Assembly (NCBI GenBank): GCA_934277375.1
Contig: CAKQTZ010000007.1
Location: 141,471-205,470 of the forward strand
DNA: 64,000 bases
From: an uncultured Coprococcus sp.
GTDB lineage: Bacteria > Bacillota > Clostridia > Lachnospirales > Lachnospiraceae
Direction: 5' to 3'
The number at the start of each line of letters is the position of its first letter. Position 1 is the stretch's first letter. Below are positions 52,506-62,900 of the stretch, in pieces. Position numbers and translations under genes: made by a program. The notes under the pieces were generated by a model, which saw only the letters and a program-made list of their open reading frames with translations, did not search any database and was not told the origin of the DNA.

Positions 52506-52957
52506 GATATTCCTCCATTTTAATTATAATGTCTCCCCATATTATAATGTATTTCTGCCCTATTGTGAACCGGCATTGTCTCCACTGAATGAGCATTTTC
52601 TTTCATGTTTCTTTAAATTTCTTACAGGTTATTCATATACTGCCCTCAAAAACACATTTTCTACACACCTTTGCCAAATTTAAAACACATTTTATCAGTA
52701 TATTATTAACTGTAAACAGCGAGAGCGCAAGCGAGTTGTTTACATCCCCTTTTTCATAAACGACTGCAACCCCTCCCCTCACATATATTAGTTGCAGTCA
52801 CTCCCTTTTAATACAAGAAGGCCTGCCGGATAACCGGCAGGCCTTCTTGTTCTTCTTGTATATCCATTTTTCTTTTTTAGTTCTGTGGAGGTTATAGAAC
52901 CAAACGTATTGATGAGATGATCTCATTCAACAAACGTTTTATCCTATAAACCGCTTC
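52506..52957. other. Intergenic region with three inverted repeats
   Basis: No gene is supported. TGTAAACA/TGTTTACA (about 52712-52744), GACTGCAAC/GTTGCAGTC (52762-52770 and 52791-52799) and the terminator at 52814-52849 are the only structure seen. CGTTTG(T/G)-type inverted motifs flank the LRR stop region (AACGTATTG, AACGTTTTA near 52900-52940). Confidence 0.5.
52814..52849. terminator. Terminator-like perfect hairpin after the first LRR gene
   Basis: CAAGAAGGCCTGCCGG and CCGGCAGGCCTTCTTG are perfect 16-bp arms around ATAA. The flanks are only moderately T-rich on either strand (TTCTTCTTG on +, TATTAAAA on minus). Confidence 0.7.
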
Positions 52958-55900
52958 CTACAACTTCTTATATACTGTCTTTGTTGTAATTCCACTCTTC
53001 TTGAGAAGCTTCTTATACGCTGTGAGCTTTGTCTTAGATGTCTTTACTACAGGTTTCTTTGCTATACCGGCAAACGCCTTGCTTCCCACTTTCGTCATCC
53101 TGGTTGATGTGATCTTTACTGTTGCAAGCTTCTTACATCCATAGAATGCATACTTGCCTACAGTCTTCACATTCTTGCCGAGTCTGACGCTTGTCATGCT
53201 CACACATCTACTGAATGCATAGTCTCCTATAACTGTTACATTGTCTCCTATAACTACAGTCTTTATTCTCTTGTAGTTTCTGAATGCCTTGGCACCAACA
53301 GCTGTAACCTTGAACTTCTTTCCACCGATGGTTACCTTTGAAGCAACTGTGAGTGAAGTAAATTTCTTATCAGCAGACTTGTATGTAGTTCCAACCAAAG
53401 TGACTGTTCCCTTGCCATTTGATGCTGGATTTGTCACCTTGTATCTGAACTTTCCTACAGTGTATACTTTTCCCTTTTTAGCGCTGATCTTGAATGATCT
53501 TGTTATACGTCCTGTATATTTGCCCTTACCCTTGATAATGACACTTGCAGTTCCGATATTCTTATTGTTCTTATACACTACTGTATAATCAGAGTTTACC
53601 TTCAGTGTTTTTCTACCCTGCTTAACCACAAGCTTCTTAAGCTTAAGTGTCTTGCCAGTGTATGTCATTCCTGAGACACCTGTAACCTTTATCTTTGAAG
53701 CTGCCTTGGATATATCAACCTTGGTCTCAACCGGCTTGGCAGTGTTTGGCTTATTTGCATTTGGCTTGTTCGTGTCAGGCTTGTTTACACTAGGTTTATT
53801 ATCCGCCGGCTTATTGTCTGCTGGCTTATTGTCTGCCGGCTTGTTGTCTGCTGGTTTGTTATCTTTCGCCTCATTGATATAGAACGATCTGATTATTGAG
53901 CCCTCATATGCTCCTTTACCTGTGATGATCACATACGCTGTTCCAACATTTACATTGCTGTCATATGTCACCATGTAGTCCGTTCCATTCACAAGTGTCT
54001 TATTACCGACCTTAACAACCACTGTATTTTGTGTTATCGCCCTTCCTGTGTATGTCTGATCTGTTATACCAGTAACTATTGCGTCTGTAATATCGAGTGC
54101 CCTTATTGCAAATTTTACCTCGATGGCACCTGTGTAGTTGCCCTGACCCTCTATCTTCACATAAGCAGTTCCGACATTTGTGTTATTTCTATATGAAATA
54201 GTATAATCCTTTCCATTTTCCAGTCTTCTATATCCCACTCTGACTGTCAGATTATTCTGGGTCACCGGACTGCCTGTGTATTCCACATCATATATACCTG
54301 TCACATCAGTGTCATCTTCCTCAAGCTGCTTTGGAAGTATCTTAAATGTACAATCTATAGCACCTGAGTAATTGCCCTTACCTGTTATCGTGACGGTTGC
54401 AGTTCCAACATCTTCATTATCTCTATAGGAAACTGTGTAATCTCTTCCCCATTCCAGAACTATCTCGTCGTCTCCAGCAGCATCCTCTGATACAGTCTCT
54501 ACTGCATCCGTAGGAGTTGCAGTCTTATTAACTATGGCAACCTTAAGATTCTCCTGTTCTATCTCATCTCCTGTATATGTCTTATCTTCTATTCCAGATA
54601 CAACTATGTTTGAATTCTCATCCGATATATCTTTCAGGCTGATCGTGAAATGCTCAGTTATGGTTCCCTTGTAACCGCCGATTCCTTTTATGACAACTGT
54701 CGCCTCACCGACTCCGGTGTTATTCTCATATGAAACCTCATAATCTTTATTCTCCTCCAGGACAAAATCAGCAGGACGCTCCTCTCCAGCGGCGATCTTA
54801 GGCTTTGCTGTGACAACCATACTGCTCTGCACTACAGGACTTTCTGTGTATATAACATCCTTTATTCCTGTTACAGTTCCGCGCTTTGACAGATCTATCA
54901 CAGGATCAACTACTACCTGCTCATAATTGATATCATTATCCTTTGCATACTGAAGAGCTGTTGAATCCTCCTCACACTTTATTACAAGGTTTGGACTGCA
55001 GTCCAGGAACACATCATCTCCAAAATACTCAACTGATGGTGGAATAACTACACTTACAAGACTTGAGCAACCCCTGAACGCTCTGTTGTCAATTTCTTCC
55101 AATGTATTTGGAAGCACTATACTCTCCAGGCCTTCACATCCCCAGAATGTCTCAAAAGAAAGCTCCTTGATCTGTGCATTTATCTTCACATCGGACAGCT
55201 TGGTACAGCCAGTAAATGCATTATGGCCTAATTCCGTAACTGACTTAGGAATCACTGCACTTACAAGAGAAGTACATCCTGAGAATGCACCGTCCTTTAC
55301 AGTTGTCACCTTATCTGGAATGTCGACAGATACCAGCTTCTCACATCCGTCAAAAGCATCACCTCCTATATACTCAAGTGAATCAGGGAGCTTTATACGA
55401 TTAAGACTTGTACACCCCGCAAATACGCTGGTGTACATCTTATTAAGTCCATCCGGCAGTTCCACATCTTTCAGACTTGAACACTCTTCAAATGCTCCTG
55501 TACTCAACTCAGTTACCCCTGCAGGCACCTTTACACTCTTAAGGCTTGAACATCTGGAAAATGCATCGACACCAATACTTGTAACTCCATCAGGTATAGC
55601 TACATCCACCAGCTTTTCACACTGCCAGAATGCTTTTTCCTCTATACTCGTCACTGTATCAGGTATATCTACGCTCTCAAGGCTCTTGGCCCCGGTAAAA
55701 GTTCCCCTCTTAACAGTTTTTAAAGTAGCCGGAAGCTTCACACTCACCAGCGACTCACAACCGGAAAATACATATTCACCCATCACAGCCGAATCAGGGA
55801 TAGATACACTTGTGAGTTTCTTACAACCACCAAAAGCTGCACTTCCTATCTTTGTAACATTTTTAGGGATATTCACGTCCGTAAGTTTGTCACAACCGTC

Positions 55901-56257
55901 GAATGTATTATCTCCTATTACAGTTATACTATCAGGGAGCGTTACACTTGTAAGTGAATTACAATCGCTGAATAATCTTTCCGGAATCCTCTTCACCGAT
56001 TCCGGAATAACTGCGCTCGTTATATTATCATTATTGTCAAATGCCCGCGCTTCTATATCCGTTACCTTTTTACCATCGATCTCTCCCGGGATAACCAGAG
56101 CCGTGTCTGTTCCCGTATAGCCGGTTATAGTCACCGACTCCTCATCCCCATTCAGACTATATGTATAGCCTTCATAGGTCTCGGCTTTTGCATTTACTGG
56201 CAGCACACATATAACTGTCACCAGCAGCAAAAGCACATACTTCACATACTTTCTCAT
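52958..56257 (-). CDS. Secreted BspA-type leucine-rich-repeat protein with Ig-like repeats (LRR protein 1)
   Basis: 1099-aa surface/secreted protein. Signal peptide 'KYVKYVLLLLVTVICVLPVN'; then ~15 LRR_5 repeats of ~23 residues (about 60-415; e.g. 'CEKLVSVDIPDKVTTVKDGA'); five ~70-residue beta repeats with 'DYTISYRNNTNVGTAYVKIE' and 'YTGSPVTQNN' motifs; a (DNKPA)n proline linker; a fifth beta module; and a final LRR cap ('NVTVIGDYAFSRCVSMTSVR'). No LPXTG or TM anchor is seen, so attachment may be non-covalent. BspA-type LRRs bind host or bacterial surfaces. ATG 56257 with AGGAGG 8 nt upstream replaces an ORF start at 56308. Downstream of the kinase/FHA operon. Confidence 0.9.
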   Translation of the reverse strand: MRKYVKYVLLLLVTVICVLPVNAKAETYEGYTYSLNGDEESVTITGYTGTDTALVIPGEIDGKKVTDIEARAFDNNDNITSAVIPESVKRIPERLFSDCNSLTSVTLPDSITVIGDNTFDGCDKLTDVNIPKNVTKIGSAAFGGCKKLTSVSIPDSAVMGEYVFSGCESLVSVKLPATLKTVKRGTFTGAKSLESVDIPDTVTSIEEKAFWQCEKLVDVAIPDGVTSIGVDAFSRCSSLKSVKVPAGVTELSTGAFEECSSLKDVELPDGLNKMYTSVFAGCTSLNRIKLPDSLEYIGGDAFDGCEKLVSVDIPDKVTTVKDGAFSGCTSLVSAVIPKSVTELGHNAFTGCTKLSDVKINAQIKELSFETFWGCEGLESIVLPNTLEEIDNRAFRGCSSLVSVVIPPSVEYFGDDVFLDCSPNLVIKCEEDSTALQYAKDNDINYEQVVVDPVIDLSKRGTVTGIKDVIYTESPVVQSSMVVTAKPKIAAGEERPADFVLEENKDYEVSYENNTGVGEATVVIKGIGGYKGTITEHFTISLKDISDENSNIVVSGIEDKTYTGDEIEQENLKVAIVNKTATPTDAVETVSEDAAGDDEIVLEWGRDYTVSYRDNEDVGTATVTITGKGNYSGAIDCTFKILPKQLEEDDTDVTGIYDVEYTGSPVTQNNLTVRVGYRRLENGKDYTISYRNNTNVGTAYVKIEGQGNYTGAIEVKFAIRALDITDAIVTGITDQTYTGRAITQNTVVVKVGNKTLVNGTDYMVTYDSNVNVGTAYVIITGKGAYEGSIIRSFYINEAKDNKPADNKPADNKPADNKPADNKPSVNKPDTNKPNANKPNTAKPVETKVDISKAASKIKVTGVSGMTYTGKTLKLKKLVVKQGRKTLKVNSDYTVVYKNNKNIGTASVIIKGKGKYTGRITRSFKISAKKGKVYTVGKFRYKVTNPASNGKGTVTLVGTTYKSADKKFTSLTVASKVTIGGKKFKVTAVGAKAFRNYKRIKTVVIGDNVTVIGDYAFSRCVSMTSVRLGKNVKTVGKYAFYGCKKLATVKITSTRMTKVGSKAFAGIAKKPVVKTSKTKLTAYKKLLKKSGITTKTVYKKL

Positions 56258-56311
56258 AAACCTTTCCTCCTCTTCTTTTTGAAAACCTCTGTCTTCATGT
56301 ATTACCAATTC

Positions 56312-56339
56312 ATATTATCATACCGTTTTTCAAATACAA
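56312..56339 (-). promoter_or_regulatory. Probable promoter of LRR protein 1
   Basis: TTGTAT (56334-56339), 16 bp, TAATAT (56312-56317) on the minus strand; the short spacer makes it provisional. Confidence 0.45.
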
Positions 56340-56350
56340 TCCATATGTAC

Positions 56351-56394
56351 AAAACAGCCATCAAATGTACAATTTGGCACATTTGACAGCTGTT
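56351..56394 (-). terminator. Terminator of the kinase/FHA operon
   Basis: AACAGC-TG-TCAAATGT pairs with ACATTTGA-TG-GCTGTT around a 10-nt loop, followed by TTGTAC on the minus strand, 18 nt after the kinase stop. Confidence 0.7.
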
Positions 56395-56411
56395 CAACCA
56401 CCTGCACGCTC

Positions 56412-58130
56412 CTATTCCGATCCACCTATCATATTATATTTGTCCGATTTTGTATCAGACTCTGTATCATCATCTGGAGTACTTATCATATTATATTTCT
56501 TTGATTCTGAATCTTTATTCCCGGCCTTACTGCCCGCAGCCATAGTATCTGGTTCTGTGTCCGGTTCCGCACGATCCGGCTCAGTTGACGTTTCAGGCTC
56601 AGTTGACATTTCAGGCTCAGTTGACGTTTCAGTGTCTGCTGATGTATCTGCCGAAGTCTCTGTATCACTGCCATACGAAGCAACAGCAGCCTCATCATCA
56701 TACGTCCCGGGATCCGTAGAATCATTGTACCCCGAATCTGACTCTGTGCTATTGTCGCCCTGATCCCCGGAGGCAGTCTCCTTCGTCGTCTTCTCTGTGG
56801 ATGATGCCTCATTGTCCTTTGCCGCTTTCTCTGTAGAAGCTGCCGCATTGTCCTTTGCCGCTTTCTCTGTAGAGGCTGCCGCACTGTCCTTTGCCGCTTT
56901 CTCTGTAGAAGCTGCCGCATTATCCTTCTTCACGTTTTCTGTAGCAGACGTCGCTCTGCCACTCTGTGCATCTGCCCCGTGATCATCGTTCTTTCCAGCC
57001 TCTATGGTCTGTGCCGTGCTGTCACCGGCAGCCCGTGTATCCTGTGATACATTTTCCCGGCCCATGACACTCTGTATATCCCTCTTATTCAGCCACTTCA
57101 CGACAGCCATTCCCGCAATCTCAACTATCACGAGTACACATACTATAAGCGCCACGTACAGTCCCGTTCTTTTTCTTTTATCATCAGACTCAGCACGACT
57201 GTGCACGGTACTTACGAACTGCGTCCTCTGCTCTTCCAGGGCCGGTCTCACCGTGAGCGCCGTGAGGAAGGCTTCCATATTCTGATATCTCTCTGAGGGT
57301 TTCAGCGCCAGCCCCTTCTTAAGAGCATCCCTCTGCCAGTCTGTTATCCCTGACAGCTTGTCACAACAAGAATCCGCATCCTCTGCCTGCATTCTGACAA
57401 CCGCATCCGCCAACGCTTCTCCCGATAACGCCGTGTATATTGTGGATGCCAATGCGTATACATCCGTCCATGGTCCCTGTCTGCCATCACCGGTATACTG
57501 TTCCGGCGGCGCATAACCATGTTTAAATATGACTGTGTTCTGTGGACTGCTCTGATCAAACTTCTTCGCCGCCCCGAAATCAAGCAGGTAAAATCGGTCG
57601 TCCAGCCCAATCTGTATATTTTCCGGACTGATATCCCTGTGTATCACACCCTGCCTGTGAATCTGCGCAAGGGATTTTATGATCGGTGTCATCAGATCAA
57701 TCAACTCGTCGTAAGAAAACACTCCATTCTCCCTGATATACTGGGCAAGTGTTATCCCCTCCACAAATTCCATCACTATATATGCTGTTTTATTTGTCTC
57801 ACATGTATCCAGCACAGTCACCATTCCGTCCAGGTAACTGTATTTTTTTAGTATCTCTGCCTCGTGTTTAAAGTAAGCAAGCCCCTTCTCAAACTGAAGC
57901 GATTTCTCCCCACAAAAAATATGCAGCTCAGAGTCTGCATATCCATCTTCCCTGGCTGCACATTGTGCCGGAAAGTATTCCTTCACCGCAACGCGAAGAT
58001 GATCGCTGAGTCTCGTTCCGGAATATGTTATCCCGAAGCCTCCCTCTCCGATCACCTGTCCGATCTTATACCTTCCCTCAAGCACATAGCCCTCAGGCAA
58101 TGCCCTCATCTTTATCCTCTGCTCTTCCAT
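56412..58130 (-). CDS. Transmembrane serine/threonine protein kinase with repetitive extracellular domain
   Basis: 572-aa Hanks-type kinase. Gly loop 'IGEGGFGITYSG' (28-39), 'VAVKEYFP' Lys, catalytic loop 'GVIHRDISPENIQI', 'LLDFGAAKKF', 'GYAPPEQYTGDGRQGPWTDV' are intact, so it should be active. One TM helix ('VALIVCVLVIVEIAGMAVV', ~330-350) follows the cytoplasmic domain. The outside part has no PASTA domains but 12-residue KDNAAASTEKAA repeats, Thr/Glu-Pro repeats and two copies of 'KYNMI' at the C terminus. ATG overlaps the FHA gene by 19 bp. Repeats are Thr/Ser-rich, possibly glycosylated. Confidence 0.9.
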   Translation of the reverse strand: MEEQRIKMRALPEGYVLEGRYKIGQVIGEGGFGITYSGTRLSDHLRVAVKEYFPAQCAAREDGYADSELHIFCGEKSLQFEKGLAYFKHEAEILKKYSYLDGMVTVLDTCETNKTAYIVMEFVEGITLAQYIRENGVFSYDELIDLMTPIIKSLAQIHRQGVIHRDISPENIQIGLDDRFYLLDFGAAKKFDQSSPQNTVIFKHGYAPPEQYTGDGRQGPWTDVYALASTIYTALSGEALADAVVRMQAEDADSCCDKLSGITDWQRDALKKGLALKPSERYQNMEAFLTALTVRPALEEQRTQFVSTVHSRAESDDKRKRTGLYVALIVCVLVIVEIAGMAVVKWLNKRDIQSVMGRENVSQDTRAAGDSTAQTIEAGKNDDHGADAQSGRATSATENVKKDNAAASTEKAAKDSAAASTEKAAKDNAAASTEKAAKDNEASSTEKTTKETASGDQGDNSTESDSGYNDSTDPGTYDDEAAVASYGSDTETSADTSADTETSTEPEMSTEPETSTEPDRAEPDTEPDTMAAGSKAGNKDSESKKYNMISTPDDDTESDTKSDKYNMIGGSE

Positions 58131-58633
58131 ATGTCTCCCACATCTATAAGCACCATATCACACTCTCCCAGTCTCAGGACATCTCTGTCTGAAAGTTCAC
58201 TTCCGGATCTGGCAGTCTTACCATTCAACCACACATCATCCCTCGACTCGTCAAATGAAAGTACAAACGTCCCCTTATCAACATCACAGTCTATAACCGC
58301 ATGCGACTGCCTTGATATACTCTCCTCCATGGTGAGTGCCACGTCCATATTGGCCCCCCTGCCGATTATGTTGTCTCCCTCCTTCAGATTGAAGGCCTCC
58401 CCCTTCATCTTTCCGGAAATACACACCAGCATTCCCAGCACTCTTCTTCGGCGCATCACATAATATTGCAGTTTTTCATTCTCACTGGACTGCTCCGTTG
58501 CTTTATCTGCCTGAAACGCGCCCTGTGCGTCATCCTCATCCTCCTGTGTCATTCCTGCACTATAGCAGTGCGGGCATGAGCGGAATTTCTCTCCATCATA
58601 TATATGTCCAAGTTCACATTTTATCAAGTGCAT
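58112..58633 (-). CDS. Zinc-ribbon FHA-domain protein
   Basis: 173-aa protein with an N-terminal metal-binding knuckle ('CELGHIYDGEKFRSCPHC') and a C-terminal FHA domain (about 75-165: 'DNIIGRGANMDVALTMEESI', 'SRQSHAVIDCD', 'DVWLNGKTARSGSELSDRD'). FHA domains bind phosphothreonine, so it probably docks the co-encoded kinase or its targets. The FHA core carries the conserved Arg, Ser and His. It sits between the LytTR-FHA regulator (27 bp upstream) and the kinase (19-bp overlap). Confidence 0.88.
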   Translation of the reverse strand: MHLIKCELGHIYDGEKFRSCPHCYSAGMTQEDEDDAQGAFQADKATEQSSENEKLQYYVMRRRRVLGMLVCISGKMKGEAFNLKEGDNIIGRGANMDVALTMEESISRQSHAVIDCDVDKGTFVLSFDESRDDVWLNGKTARSGSELSDRDVLRLGECDMVLIDVGDIWKSRG

Positions 58634-58659
58634 CTGTCTCTATCTCCGTATCATTGATT

Positions 58660-59727
58660 TTATCCTAATCTGTATGCATAAGTATCCTCGCCAAATACTA
58701 TGCCGGTGCCGGGTTTGACTGCATATACGTTGCCACGTACCAGCCGGTCCTTGCCTTCCAGAAATGTTCCGTTCAGGGAACAATCCTGTACCTCATAATA
58801 ATCACCCTCGGCGTGATATGTTATCCTGCAGTGTACCCGGCTTACCTGTGGAAGATTTACAACCACATCCGCGGTATCACCAGACCGTCCAATTATCACG
58901 GTCTGTTCAGGAACCATTCTCACGATCTTGCCCATATACTCACCTTTTATACAGATTAGTGCTCCCTTGGAATCCATGAGTTTGTGCGTACCCGCCTGTA
59001 CAAACTTCTCTGTCTTGCACTCATCTGAGAGCTCCGCCTGATACAACACGTTCTGGACCAATGCGCGGTATTTTCTGCTCACTGGTATTGATTTGTCGCC
59101 TATCATAACCGCATTGCCCATATAATCAGATATATGTGGCACCGATATCAGAAAGCTCTGATGACATCTTACAAAATTCCCCCCGGAAAGCTCCTCCTCA
59201 AGTACATCCAGTCTGCTGTAATACTCATATCTTTTGTCATTCTGTGTATATATAAATACTTTTCTATGGCTGCTCTCTATGTACTGGATACTGTCCAGTG
59301 GTATGTAACTCTCGGTTCCACCAAATGTTATCCTCAGACATCTCTGCTGTATGTTTCTCTCTTTAAAATATCTTGTAATCTCTCTTCTCATATCACTGTC
59401 ATGCAGCGGTTTTAATATATATGCATATGCACGATTCCTGTAACAACTCATGACCTTACTCTGGGACTCTGTGATATAGATAATATTCGTGTTTATATCC
59501 CCCGACTCGATATCTTCGACTATATCCGATGCCCATTCATCAGATTCAAATATATCCAGTATCAGCAGTTCACATGCAAATGTATGCTCCGTCACGGCCT
59601 GTCTGAGAGAATCCTGTGTATACCGGACCATCGTCCACCTGTCATACCTGCTGAGAATATCCTTCATCATCAGCTCTATATGTGCTATCTGCTCATTATC
59701 CACATTACAAATTCCAACTTTTATCAC
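58660..59727 (-). CDS. REC-LytTR-FHA response regulator
   Basis: 355-aa three-domain protein. Residues ~1-120 are a receiver: 'ICNVDNEQIAHI', the phospho-acceptor Asp in 'CELLILDIFESDEW' and Lys in 'AYILKPLHDSD' are present. Residues ~130-235 are a LytTR DNA-binding domain ('YIPLDSIQYIESSHRKVFIY', 'FVRCHQSFLISVPHI', 'IPVSRKY'). Residues ~265-355 are an FHA domain ('VIIGRSGDTADVVVNLPQVS', 'RVHCRITYHAEG', 'SLNGTFLEGKDRL'). LytTR plus FHA in one chain would link Thr phosphorylation to transcription. Start GTG 59727 with a weak AGG. First gene of the kinase operon. Confidence 0.88.
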   Translation of the reverse strand: MIKVGICNVDNEQIAHIELMMKDILSRYDRWTMVRYTQDSLRQAVTEHTFACELLILDIFESDEWASDIVEDIESGDINTNIIYITESQSKVMSCYRNRAYAYILKPLHDSDMRREITRYFKERNIQQRCLRITFGGTESYIPLDSIQYIESSHRKVFIYTQNDKRYEYYSRLDVLEEELSGGNFVRCHQSFLISVPHISDYMGNAVMIGDKSIPVSRKYRALVQNVLYQAELSDECKTEKFVQAGTHKLMDSKGALICIKGEYMGKIVRMVPEQTVIIGRSGDTADVVVNLPQVSRVHCRITYHAEGDYYEVQDCSLNGTFLEGKDRLVRGNVYAVKPGTGIVFGEDTYAYRLG

Positions 59728-59859
59728 GTCACGATTACCTGCCTTTATAATTCGTAATATGATATAATAACCGCTTCCCCATATTTGTTGTATGTGAATT
59801 CATCTAATTATTATATCATTTTTACATTATTCTGAGAAGATTCTAATACATAAAGGCAT

Positions 59860-59896
59860 TAAAAAAAATGGGCTTGTACAATTTGACAAGCCCATG
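59860..59896 (-). terminator. Terminator of LRR protein 2
   Basis: ATGGGCTTGT pairs with ACAAGCCCAT around an 8-nt loop and is followed on the minus strand by TTTTTTTTAATG. Confidence 0.88.
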
Positions 59897-59955
59897 TATA
59901 AATTAGCATCTTTTTGTGTTTTTATGACAAATATATTCACAATTTGTCGTATGTA

Positions 59956-62900
59956 TCATCTGTCTGATTTTTTGAGCAGTTCCAAATATATGGCAGCCTT
60001 TTTCGGTGGAGTAACCACATTCAGTTTTTCAACACCGTACATAGCATTTTTCTTTATCGTCTTCAGTTTATTACTGTTGATATTTAAAATCTCCAGTTTG
60101 CTGTCATTTGCAAATGCGCCTCTTCCTATGCTGACCAGCTTCCTGCCCGTTGTGATAAATCTCAGCGATACACAATCCTTAAATGCGTAATCACCTATAA
60201 CCGTCACATTATTCCCTACATCCTTCTTACCATTTACATAAGTGAGTTTGTTTTTAGCATATTTGAGTTTTCCATTCACATATCTGAGATTCCTGCACCC
60301 CATAAATGCTCTGGCCTGTATAGCCGTAACCCTGTATGTTCTGCCGGCATACCTGACACAGTTTGGAATATCCACACTTATACAGGTTTTGCTCACTGGT
60401 TTTCTGACACTCACAGTATCTGAAGCAGTGATGGTATAAAGAAGCGAACCACTCCTGAACACGGTTTGTTTATGTGTTGATACGATTTTTGTGAGATTAC
60501 TGTATCTTATCTCCAAACCCTTAGGATACGTTATCGCAGGAGATGTCTTCAGGGTATTAAATGCATTTTTGCCGACTCTTTTAAGTTTTCTGCTGTTTAT
60601 CACAAATCTCTGGATCTTCTTATCTCCGCTGAATGCACCCTTATCTATAACTGTGACTGCTTTTCCAAGCTGAACACTGCTGAGTGATGTACATCCCCTG
60701 AATGCGTAACTTCCTATTACTCTTACATTATTCCCTACTATTATCCTTTTAAGTCCACGCTTATATTGACATGCCTTAGCCCCTATGGCTGTTACCCGGA
60801 ACTTGATACCACCTATCTTCACCGTATCCGGCACCTTAAGCACGTTTTTCCCTGCTATACTGGCTGATATAAGTGTAACCGTTCCCTTACCGTTAAGTGC
60901 GGCATTTGTGACTTTATATTTATAGTTTCCGGCTTTGTATACTTTTCCCTTCATCGTTATTATGCGGAAATATTTCGTCACTGTTCCCTTATACTTTCCC
61001 TTACCGGTCAAAGTGATCTTCGCCCTGCCTATATTTTTATTCGCTGTATACTTCACCGTATAATCAGTGCCTGCTTTGAGTTTTTTCCCAAAAGCCGTCA
61101 CAGTCAGCCTTGGTTTTATCGCTTTTCCTGTGTAGACAGCTCTGCCATTTCTATCCACCGTTTTAGCAAAAACGATCTTTGCGGATTTCGTAAGATCCGG
61201 CACCTTCTTATTTCCAGATGCGGCTGCATTCTTACTTATGACAGTTACCCTGCACTTGGCTTTTACTCCTGATCCATCTCTGGCAACCGCTGTTATCGTT
61301 ACAGTTCCCTCATTTAAAGCTGTTATCTTTCCATTCTGAACGGACACCTTCTTTATGTCCGAACTGCTCCACACCAGTGATCTATTGTCTGCATTCAACG
61401 GCTTGACAGTTGCAGATATCCTGCTGCTCTCGCCCTTTTTAATCTTCATGCTGGTCTTATCCAGTGTGATACTGCTGACCTTGATTTTCTTTTTAACAGG
61501 CTTCGTCGCAGGTTTTTCTGTTGTCTGCTTTGTTGAAGGCTCGTTTGTAGTTGCCTCTGTAGATTTAGGTTTTGCCTCTGTAGTCGTGGCCGTGGTCGTT
61601 TTCTCCGTTGCCGGTTCAGTGGTCGGTTTCGTTGTTGGTTTTTCAGTTGATGGTGTCTCAGTTGATGGTGTCTCAGTTGATGGCGTCTCAGTTGATGGTT
61701 CTGTCGCAGTTTCATAGGTTACATATTTCAGGTTATTATCCTTCATATATTCCTCTACACTGCTTCCGGCCTTTATCCTGAAAGTAACTCCAGTTCCAAG
61801 TGGAAGTACCCAGCTTCCAGCATCGGTCACGTTTTCTGGAACAGTTATCTTGATATCTGGTATCCCCTCAAATGCGGTCTCCCCAATCTCCCGTATAGCC
61901 TTCGGCAATACAAGTTCTGTCATACTTGAACAGTCACGAAAAGCATCTTTGCCTATAAGTGACACCTTATCCGGTATATTTATCTTCTTAAGTGCTTTGT
62001 CATTATTAAACTCATCAATATTGATCTTCTCAAGGGAATCAGGCAATTTTATCTCACAGAGCTTTTCACAATTCATGAAGCTGCTTCCCCATAATTTTTT
62101 TACACTTGTGGCTGACATATCAGCACTTTCCAGACTGCTGCACAAATAAAATGCACCACTACCCACAGACTTTAATGTAGATGGGAAATTTATTTTTTCG
62201 AGTTCTGTACATCCCGCAAACGCCTGATAGTCTATATTTTCAAGTCCCTCTGCAATCTCCACTTTCTTCAGAGTATTTACCCTTAAAAATGCATATTCTC
62301 CAATTTTTTTTACGGATGATGGGATCTTTATACTCGTTATAGCCGCGCCTGAAGATATGGACTCTGTCTTCGGATCTGTTGTAAGAACACTGTAGAAAGC
62401 GTGTGGCGCTATCTCTGTCACATTTCCCGGTACCACCACATCACCTGTGCACATACGCCCATCTATCAATATATCATTTACTATCACCATAGACATCGGT
62501 GCACTCTTTCTGGCATTCACAAGCCACGGTGTATACAGGAACACCTCATCGCCAAAATGCGTTACACTTGATGGAATATCGAATTCGACAGTATCCTCAC
62601 AGTCGTTAAAGCACCTGTCCCCTATACTTGTCACTGTGTCTGGTATTACTATCTTATTCGATACCCCATTTGACCATACACCATGAAATGCTCCCCCTCC
62701 CAGAGATGTAACAGTATATTTTACATTTTTGTGCATAATTGTTGATGGAAGTTCAAGTGTCATCACCCCATTCTTATTGGTAAATGCCACTTTCCCTTCT
62801 ATCCCCTTGGTTATCTCCACCAACTTATTCTGTGAATCTATTATCCTGTACTGATAATATCCATCTTCCGATATGTACACCGTGTCATCAACAGATTCCA

